6,143 nt of DNA, taken from positions 1-6,143 of the forward strand of contig JAAZFZ010000122.1 in the NCBI GenBank assembly GCA_012511485.1. Reading direction: 5' to 3'. Made by a program: the position numbers and the translations under genes. The DNA comes from Clostridiales bacterium. GTDB taxonomy: Bacteria; Bacillota; Clostridia; Oscillospirales; Acutalibacteraceae. This document shows, piece after piece, positions 1 through 4,745 of this stretch (its first letter is position 1; each line of letters opens with the position of its first letter). The notes beneath the pieces are model-generated. The model was not told the origin of the DNA. It searched no databases and saw nothing but the letters and a program-made list of their open reading frames with translations.

Positions 1-367
1 GAGCAGAGCCAGCGCCGTGAATCATGCATTGGGCAATATAGTCATACATAAGGTTCAGGCTTGAATTGCCGCCTACGATAATATTTTTTGCACCAACCTC
101 AAGAAGTCGGGCAAACAGCTCCTTACACTCAATAATTCCCTCAAGAATACCGTAGTTGCGGCAGTCAGCGCCGTTGGCACTTTTTGGGTTCTGAATAAGT
201 TCCATATCTGTAAGCATGGCCATGGAAAGGTCAAGCTGGTCAACACCGGGCTTTCCCCTAGACATATCCAGCTGCAAGCCCCTTGACTTGAACTGCTCAT
301 ATTCGATTCCAAGTTCTTTTATTTCAGACTCAAGCTCTTTTCGGGACATTTTTATATAGGATAGCAT
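1..367 (-). CDS. Class I/II-fold PLP aminotransferase, probable aspartate aminotransferase (N-terminal part, cut by window edge)
   Basis: The frame opens with ATG at 367-365, preceded by a strong GGAGG ribosome binding site at 379-375, and stays open to the window edge, giving 122 codons. A second Met at residue 7 has no such site, so the first was chosen. The N-terminus has a charged helix (about residues 8-28), then LDMSRGKP (33-40), a conserved substrate-side segment, then NYGILEG (71-77) and a glycine-rich GGNSSLN stretch (99-105) expected to hold the PLP phosphate. The pattern resembles the PF12897 aspartate aminotransferases, which interconvert aspartate plus 2-oxoglutarate and oxaloacetate plus glutamate in the cytosol. 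The catalytic lysine and most of the large domain lie outside the window, so activity and exact substrate cannot be confirmed; another aminotransferase specificity remains possible. It has its own probable promoter and follows a terminator, so it is probably transcribed independently of the dehydrogenase gene upstream. Confidence 0.82.
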   Translation of the reverse strand, partial: MLSYIKMSRKELESEIKELGIEYEQFKSRGLQLDMSRGKPGVDQLDLSMAMLTDMELIQNPKSANGADCRNYGILEGIIECKELFARLLEVGAKNIIVGGNSSLNLMYDYIAQCMIHGAGSA

Positions 368-414
368 GGTGGTTCCTCCAAACAAAAATTCAAAAAGGAT
401 TAACAACTCAGTAT

Positions 415-443
415 ATTTTAATACAAGTCACTTAATTTTGCAA
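415..443 (-). promoter_or_regulatory. Probable sigma-A promoter of the aminotransferase gene
   Basis: Read on the minus strand, TTGCAA (443-438) and TAAAAT (420-415) are separated by exactly 17 bases, matching TTGACA/TATAAT at 4 and 5 of 6 positions. Transcription would begin near 408, leaving a leader of about 40 bases before the ATG at 367. The leader is AT-rich and shows no obvious regulatory fold. The promoter sits just downstream of the dehydrogenase terminator, which fits an independent transcription unit. In AT-rich DNA, matches of this quality also arise by chance. Confidence 0.45.
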
Positions 444-463
444 CATCAATCTAAAAAACTTGC

Positions 464-501
464 AAAAAAATCGGCACAGCGGAAAATTCAACCGCTGTGC
501 C
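464..501 (-). terminator. Rho-independent terminator of the FAD dehydrogenase gene
   Basis: A perfect 10-bp inverted repeat (GGCACAGCGG at 473-482 with CCGCTGTGCC at 492-501) encloses a 9-base loop. In the minus direction it is followed by GA and seven T residues (470-464). It begins 7 bases after the TGA stop of the dehydrogenase, so it ends that transcript and insulates it from the aminotransferase gene. In the plus direction no T-run follows. Confidence 0.9.
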
Positions 502-508
502 TACAATG

Positions 509-1942
509 TCACATTTTTGAAAGAATGTCCCTGGCAACAACAACACCTGTTACAGATGCCTGCATAAGGCCTCTTGTTATGCCGGCTCCGTCACCGATGG
601 TATAAAAACCATTAACTTTTGTTTCAAACTCCTTGTTGACCTCAACCTTTGATGAGTAGAACTTTACCTCAACTCCATAGAGAAGGGTATTTTTTGAATA
701 AAGCCCCGGAACAATTTTATCAAATGCTCGCAGAGTCTCAATAATACTTGTCAGGTGGCGGTGAGGAAGCACAAAGGAAAGGTCGCCCGGAACAGCCGTT
801 GTAAGAGTCGGCCTGGTGGTTGACTTTCTGAGTCTGGATTCATCCGTGCGTCTGCCGAGAAGAAGGTCACCGAGCCTCTGCACCATTACACCTCCGCCCG
901 TGAGCATATTGCCCAGCTGGGCTATATATCGACCGTACTCAATGGGCTGGTTGAACGGCTCTGTGAATTTTGTTGAGACGAGCAGCGCAAAGTTAGTGTT
1001 TTCGGTATGGGATTCAGTGTCGGCATAGCTGTGCCCATTGATAACAGCAATGCTGTCTTTAAAAGTTTTGTTAAACCCGGCGTTGTAGTGCTCCTCGCTG
1101 ACAATGCCGCCCGGATTCATGCAGAAGGTTCTGACCTTGCTTTCAAATGTATCTGAATAGTAGACCATTTTGGCTTCATAAAGATGCTTTGTGACAACAT
1201 CCATAACTGAGTTTGGTACTTCGACTCTAACTCCGATGTCAACCTCATTGCTCATTATGTCAATGTCGTTTTCAGCGGCTATTTTGTTGAGCCACTCAGC
1301 TCCTCCTCTGCCGGGTGCGGCAACGACATATTTTGCCTCTATTTCTTCGACATCTCCGTTTTTATAGGTGATTACTACTCCCTTTATTTTGCTGCCACTG
1401 TCAATGACAGGGTCTGCGTGTGCACGCTCAATAAAGGTAAATCCCTCAACGGTGCAAAGATGATCATACATTCCTTTAAGCACATCATAAGAATACTCCG
1501 TCCCCATGTGCCTGACGGGGCAGCGTACCAAATTAATATTATGTTTCGAGCACTCATATGCTATTTCATCGACCTTCTTGTCATTCAGGCCGTGAATTTC
1601 CTTCGGAGCTCCGAATTCAAGATAAATACCGTCAGTATATTTTATCAGCTCACGCACCTTTTTGACGGGGAGATAGCAGGTAAGATTGCCCCCGACCTCT
1701 TCGGACAAAGAAAGCTTTCCGTCAGAAAACGCACCGGCACCTGCCCAGCCGCTCATTATGTTGCAGGGATTGCAGCGCACGCAGGTTCCGTTTTTTCTTG
1801 CGGGGCAGGCTCTTTTCTGAATGGAGATACCCTCATCAATAATCAGAACCTTCGTTTCCGGGGATGCGTTTTTATAGATTTCAAGTGCAGTGAAAATGCC
1901 AGCAGGGCCGGCACCGATTATTACTACATCATATTTTTTCAA
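509..1942 (-). CDS. FAD-dependent dehydrogenase, COG2509-like NAD(P)/FAD oxidoreductase
   Basis: This 477-residue flavoprotein opens with a Rossmann dinucleotide-binding strand-loop-helix, VVIIGAGPAG (residues 6-15, GxGxxG), an acidic residue ending the second strand (LIIDEG, about 33-38), and a C-terminal FAD-contact motif TIGDGAG (about 448-454). After the first module comes a four-cysteine cluster, C-x7-C-x2-C-x2-C (C46, C54, C57, C60), followed by IMSGWAGAGAFSDGK (61-75). This layout resembles the uncharacterised COG2509 dehydrogenases. Its reaction is unknown; a cytosolic FAD-linked redox role is all that can be said. The frame also runs up to an ATG at 1972-1970 (487 residues). That ATG has no ribosome binding site and lies only 8 bases past a TATAAT box, whereas TTG at 1942-1940 has AGAGGTG six bases upstream and begins the protein directly at KKYDVVIIG, so TTG was chosen. 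It is a single-gene unit with its own promoter and terminator. Confidence 0.88.
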   Translation of the reverse strand: MKKYDVVIIGAGPAGIFTALEIYKNASPETKVLIIDEGISIQKRACPARKNGTCVRCNPCNIMSGWAGAGAFSDGKLSLSEEVGGNLTCYLPVKKVRELIKYTDGIYLEFGAPKEIHGLNDKKVDEIAYECSKHNINLVRCPVRHMGTEYSYDVLKGMYDHLCTVEGFTFIERAHADPVIDSGSKIKGVVITYKNGDVEEIEAKYVVAAPGRGGAEWLNKIAAENDIDIMSNEVDIGVRVEVPNSVMDVVTKHLYEAKMVYYSDTFESKVRTFCMNPGGIVSEEHYNAGFNKTFKDSIAVINGHSYADTESHTENTNFALLVSTKFTEPFNQPIEYGRYIAQLGNMLTGGGVMVQRLGDLLLGRRTDESRLRKSTTRPTLTTAVPGDLSFVLPHRHLTSIIETLRAFDKIVPGLYSKNTLLYGVEVKFYSSKVEVNKEFETKVNGFYTIGDGAGITRGLMQASVTGVVVARDILSKM

Positions 1943-1948
1943 TTCTAA

Positions 1949-1955
1949 CACCTCT
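1949..1955 (-). promoter_or_regulatory. Ribosome binding site deciding a TTG start for the FAD dehydrogenase
   Basis: AGAGGTG on the minus strand (1955-1949) is followed by six bases (TTAGAA) and TTG at 1942-1940. This is good pairing to the 16S anti-Shine-Dalgarno with ideal spacing. The in-frame ATG ten codons upstream has no comparable sequence in front of it. Confidence 0.7.
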
Positions 1956-1980
1956 AGATTAGTTTTGCACATACCCGCAT

Positions 1981-2009
1981 ATTATATCATTTACAAAAAT
2001 AAAGAGCAA
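1981..2009 (-). promoter_or_regulatory. Sigma-A promoter of the FAD dehydrogenase gene
   Basis: On the minus strand TTGCTC (2009-2004) and a perfect TATAAT (1986-1981) are 17 bases apart. The predicted start of transcription is near 1975-1973, essentially at the upstream ATG (1972), giving a leader of about 30 bases before the preferred TTG start. It faces away from the T-box promoter; the two -35 boxes are about 50 bases apart in a very AT-rich stretch. Confidence 0.6.
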
Positions 2010-2061
2010 GATATAAAAAAGAATATATGAGAAATAATATATGGTTTATCACTTTTTGTAC

Positions 2062-2090
2062 TTGACATCATAGAATGGTGTATGTATAAT
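2062..2090 (+). promoter_or_regulatory. Consensus sigma-A promoter of the T-box operon
   Basis: Perfect TTGACA (2062-2067) and perfect TATAAT (2085-2090) are separated by the ideal 17 bases. Transcription should start around 2096-2098, just ahead of the T-box leader. An unregulated, strong promoter is what a riboswitch that works by transcription attenuation needs: initiation is frequent, and the decision is made at the leader terminator. Confidence 0.88.
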
Positions 2091-2097
2091 GTAGATT

Positions 2098-2366
2098 ACA
2101 ATTTAATCCACTTACAAAGGCAATGACGAAGATTGTTTTTGTCACAAACAGTATCAGAGAGCCCATGGTTGCTGCGAATGGGCACTGTCGGCAAAAGCTC
2201 ATCACTTCCGAGCCGGAGTCTGAAAGCTTTTTTGAAAGCAAGTAGGTTCTCCCGCAGCGGCCGCGTTAAGGTCAAGAGCTTGTTGGAGCTTGAGGGTGCT
2301 TTGCACTGAAACTGGGTGGTACCACGGGTGAATCTCGTCCCATATTTTTAATATGGGGCGTTTTCT
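2098..2366 (+). promoter_or_regulatory. T-box riboswitch (tRNA-sensing leader), probable isoleucine specifier AUC
   Basis: The leader carries the T-box sequence TGGGTGGTACCACG (2313-2326), close to the AGGGTGGNACCGCG consensus, followed by an intrinsic terminator. Stem I is visible. A short basal pairing GGC/GCC (2119-2121 with 2212-2214) flanks a likely kink-turn (AATGAC opposite CCGAG). Then come GAAG/CTTC (2128-2131 with 2205-2208), GTTTTTG/CAAAAGC (2135-2141 with 2192-2198), CAGT/ACTG (2149-2152 with 2184-2187), an AGAGA bulge, and GCCCAT/ATGGGC (2161-2166 with 2178-2183) capped by GGTTGCTGCGA. The specifier loop holds ATC at 2201-2203 followed by a purine, read as Ile. Stem III is probably GTGC-TTT-GCAC (2296-2306). 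The UGGU bulge (2317-2320) pairs with NCCA ends carrying discriminator A, which fits tRNA-Ile. Uncharged tRNA would stabilise the antiterminator and turn on the two downstream genes. T-box identity is firm; the specifier assignment is less so because the loop is shorter than usual. Confidence 0.93.
2336..2366 (+). terminator. Regulated intrinsic terminator of the T-box leader
   Basis: An 11-bp stem (2336-2346 with 2350-2360, one G-U pair) closes a TTT loop and is followed by TTTTCT and then further T-runs up to 2376. Its left arm includes the TCGTCCCA segment, which would otherwise pair with bases around ACGGG (2324-2328) in the antiterminator, giving the mutually exclusive fold typical of T-boxes. 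The T-tract ends just before the ribosome binding site of the regulator gene. Confidence 0.9.
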
Positions 2367-2390
2367 ATTATTTTTTAAGGAGGAATAAGC

Positions 2391-2975
2391 ATGGAATTAA
2401 TTATCAGTGAGATTGCTCAGCGAATACGCACTTTGAGGATTGATATGGATTTCAGCGTTGAAGAAATGGCAAAGGCAGTCGGCAGCACTATTGAGGAATA
2501 TGAGCTTGCAGAGTCGGGGAAAACTGATTTTTCGTTCACTTTTATTTACAAATGTGCCGAAAAATTCGGTGTTGATATGATTGAACTACTGACGGGAGAT
2601 AACCCCAGGCTTTCCTTCTATTCCATTGTAAGGAAGGGAGAAGGTCTCCCCATGAAGCGCCGTTCCGGCTTCAATTATTATCATCTGGGCTATCGCTTCA
2701 AGGATAAGCTATGCGAGCCGTTCCTTGTAACGGCGCCTTATTCAGAAGAGGAGCAGAATAAGCCCATCACTCTCTCAAACCATGAGGGGCAGGAATTTGA
2801 TTATATCATCAGCGGCAGTCTAAAGGTTGCATTCGAAAGCCACATTGAAGTATTAAACGAGGGTGACAGTGTGCTCTATGATTCCTCGCACGGTCACGGA
2901 ATGATAGCCACAAACGGCGGGGACTGTGTGTTTTTAGCTATGATAATGAAAAAGCCCGATAAACCTAAGGAGTGA
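2391..2975 (+). CDS. XRE-family regulator with C-terminal cupin sensor domain
   Basis: This 194-residue protein starts at ATG 2391, six bases after AAGGAGGA (2377-2384). Residues about 5-66 form an XRE-type helix-turn-helix (RIRTLRIDMDFSVEEMAKAV, then GSTIEEYELAESG). Residues about 110-186 form a small cupin barrel with motif 1 around HEGQEFDYIISG (131-142) and motif 2 around GDSVLYDSSHGHG (158-170). The histidines at 131, 167 and 169 and the acidic residues near 132-135 are candidate metal or ligand contacts. Such proteins bind DNA through the N-terminus and sense a small molecule through the cupin. It lies directly upstream of, and is co-transcribed with, the acyl-CoA synthetase gene, so a regulatory role over that pathway is a reasonable inference. 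Its ligand and target sites are unknown. Being behind a T-box places a possible transcription factor under tRNA control. Confidence 0.88.
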   Translation: MELIISEIAQRIRTLRIDMDFSVEEMAKAVGSTIEEYELAESGKTDFSFTFIYKCAEKFGVDMIELLTGDNPRLSFYSIVRKGEGLPMKRRSGFNYYHLGYRFKDKLCEPFLVTAPYSEEEQNKPITLSNHEGQEFDYIISGSLKVAFESHIEVLNEGDSVLYDSSHGHGMIATNGGDCVFLAMIMKKPDKPKE

Positions 2976-2979
2976 TATT

Positions 2980-4632
2980 ATGATAAATATTAATTTAAAA
3001 TATGTCGACGAGGTCTATGACAGTGAAGGCAGAATAAAGGATTATACTTTGAAATGCCCCGAAAGCTTTAACTTTGCCTATGATGTTATTGATGAGATTG
3101 CAAAGGCCGAACCAAATCGCCGTGCTTTGCTCTGGTGCAACCCAAGAGGCGAGGAGAAGCGTTTTACTTATGGGGACTTAAAAAAATACAGTGACAAAAC
3201 CGCCAATATGCTCAGAAACAGGGGCATAGGCAAGGGCGATATGGTCATGGTTATCCTCAAACGCCACTACCAGTTTTGGTTTACTATCCTTGCGCTCCAT
3301 AAGTTAGGGGCAGTTATCATACCGGCAACCTTCCTTTTGACAAAGCATGATGTTGTTTACAGGGCAAATGCAGCAGGTGTCAAAGCAATTATCTGCACAG
3401 GGCAGGGGGACACGGCAGAGCATATAGATTCCGCTCTGCCCGAATGCCCCAGTGTAAAATTTAAATTAATGGTCAACGGCTTCAGAGAAGGTTGGGACGA
3501 TTTCATGACCGAAATGGAAGCGGCAGATGATAAGCTTGAAAGAGTCCAAACTCAGCGCGAGGAGCCGATGATTCTATATTTCTCCTCTGGCACAACAGGT
3601 AACCCGAAAATGGCTCTCCATCCCCACACATATGCACTTTCACATCTTACAACAGCTAAGTACTGGCAGAATGTCCGCCCTGACGGCATACATTTGACGA
3701 TTGCGGACACCGGCTGGGGCAAAGCAGTCTGGGGCAAGCTTTATGGGCAGATGTTTTTGGAAAGCTGCGTTTTTGTCTATGACTTTGAAAAATTCGTGCC
3801 CAGTGAAATACTTTCTATTCTTGAAAAGTATTCCATAACCTCACTTTGTTGCCCGCCTACAATGTTCAGGTTCCTGCTGCAGGAGGATGTCAAGTCCTAT
3901 GATTTAAGTGCTTTGAAGTATTGCACTATTGCAGGTGAAGCACTTAACCCGGATGTATTCAACAAATGGTATGAGGAAACGGGAATTAAGCTGATGGAGG
4001 GTTTCGGGCAGACAGAAACGACAGTAACCATTGCCAACCTTGTTGGCACAGAGCCGAAACCCGGCTCAATGGGCAAGCCAGTACCCCATTATGATATCGA
4101 CCTTATTGATGAGAACGGAAATTCGGTTCCCCCCGGAGTCACGGGCGAAATAGTTATTCGAACAGAAAACAAAATCCCGTTCGGCCTGTTTAATTGCTAT
4201 TACCGTGACGAGTCCAAAACAGCGGAAGCCTGGGACGGCAAAATATACCATACTGGCGACACGGCATGGAAGGATGAGGACGGATACTACTGGTATGTCG
4301 GAAGAACGGACGATGTGATTAAATCCTCAGGCTACAGAATAGGCCCGTTTGAAATTGAGAGTGTTCTGGCTGAACACCCTGCGGTGCTTGAATGTGCGGT
4401 AACAGCAGTGCCTGACGAGCTGCGAGGCAACATCGTCAAGGCAACAATAGTTCTCAAAAAAGGGTTTACCGCCTCAGAAGAACTGAAAAAAGAACTCCAG
4501 ACTTTTGTTAAAAAGGAGACTGCACCCTACAAGTACCCGAGATTGATTGATTTTGTCGATGAGCTGCCCAAAACGGTAAACGGCAAGATTAGAAGAGCGG
4601 CTATCCGTATGAATGATTCAAATACAAAATAA
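2980..4632 (+). CDS. AMP-forming acyl-CoA synthetase (acetyl/medium-chain/branched acyl-CoA ligase family)
   Basis: This 550-residue ANL-superfamily enzyme would convert a carboxylate, ATP and CoA to acyl-CoA, AMP and PPi in the cytosol. Motifs appear in order: P-loop FSSGTTGNPK (201-210), GFGQTETT (341-348), HTGD with ribose-binding Asp 427, the hinge region GRTDDVIKSSGYRIG (441-455), and PKTVNGKIRR (530-539) with Lys 536 as the expected adenylation lysine. Length and the DTGWGKAVWG segment fit the Acs-like/medium-chain acyl-CoA synthetase group rather than long-chain ligases. The ATG at 2980 has AAGGAG at 2967-2972, overlapping the end of the regulator gene; only 4 bases separate the two genes, so they are translated from one message. 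Substrate cannot be read from the sequence: acetate, propionate, short branched acids and aryl acids are all possible. The Ile-type T-box upstream makes 2-methylbutyrate or a similar branched acid an attractive inference. Confidence 0.9.
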   Translation: MININLKYVDEVYDSEGRIKDYTLKCPESFNFAYDVIDEIAKAEPNRRALLWCNPRGEEKRFTYGDLKKYSDKTANMLRNRGIGKGDMVMVILKRHYQFWFTILALHKLGAVIIPATFLLTKHDVVYRANAAGVKAIICTGQGDTAEHIDSALPECPSVKFKLMVNGFREGWDDFMTEMEAADDKLERVQTQREEPMILYFSSGTTGNPKMALHPHTYALSHLTTAKYWQNVRPDGIHLTIADTGWGKAVWGKLYGQMFLESCVFVYDFEKFVPSEILSILEKYSITSLCCPPTMFRFLLQEDVKSYDLSALKYCTIAGEALNPDVFNKWYEETGIKLMEGFGQTETTVTIANLVGTEPKPGSMGKPVPHYDIDLIDENGNSVPPGVTGEIVIRTENKIPFGLFNCYYRDESKTAEAWDGKIYHTGDTAWKDEDGYYWYVGRTDDVIKSSGYRIGPFEIESVLAEHPAVLECAVTAVPDELRGNIVKATIVLKKGFTASEELKKELQTFVKKETAPYKYPRLIDFVDELPKTVNGKIRRAAIRMNDSNTK

Positions 4633-4638
4633 AAATCT

Positions 4639-4675
4639 AAAAACCCACCGCTACAGAAGTATGGCGGTGGGTTTT
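4639..4675. terminator. Bidirectional intrinsic terminator between convergent genes
   Basis: AAAACCCACCGC (4640-4651) pairs perfectly with GCGGTGGGTTTT (4664-4675), and the inner TAC-AGAA-GTA can extend the hairpin. On the plus strand the stem ends in GTTTTGC, 7 bases after the synthetase stop. On the minus strand it is followed by TTTTTAGATTTTTATTTT. It can therefore end both the T-box operon and read-through from the foldase gene. Confidence 0.85.
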
Positions 4676-4701
4676 GCACAAATATTCTTACGATTAATGA
4701 A

Positions 4702-4730
4702 CAAAACGGCCCGAAAATCATCGAGCCGTT
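4702..4730 (-). terminator. Probable intrinsic terminator of the peptidyl-prolyl isomerase gene
   Basis: AACGGC (4705-4710) pairs with GCCGTT (4725-4730), and an inner CGA/TCG pairing extends the stem past a single mismatch. In the minus direction it is followed by TTTTGTT. It lies 15 bases after the TAA stop of the foldase gene. The T-tract is short, so the second hairpin at 4639-4675 may act as backup. Confidence 0.55.
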
Positions 4731-4745
4731 AATATGTTTTTTAGA

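Noticed and set aside
73..312. 79-codon minus-strand frame overlapping the aminotransferase start
   Set aside because: It is in another frame of the aminotransferase, whose own frame has a strong ribosome binding site and conserved SRGKP and GGNSS motifs.
366..605. 79-codon plus-strand frame over the gap between the aminotransferase and dehydrogenase
   Set aside because: It crosses a terminator hairpin and the antisense 3' end of the dehydrogenase, and it has no family resemblance.
1418..1948. 176-codon open frame on the plus strand opposite the FAD dehydrogenase
   Set aside because: No ribosome binding site and no recognisable domain. It lies wholly antisense to a well-supported flavoprotein gene whose motifs account for the sequence.
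2205..2208. Phe (TTC) as T-box specifier, or Ser (TCA) at 2199-2201
   Set aside because: TTC falls inside the CTTC strand paired with GAAG. Ser tRNAs usually carry discriminator G, which does not match the UGGU bulge.
2980..4632. Assignment as acetyl-CoA synthetase acsA or phenylacetate-CoA ligase paaK
   Set aside because: The motifs prove only the AMP-forming ligase superfamily and an Acs/medium-chain-like layout. The substrate cannot be fixed by eye, so no symbol is given.
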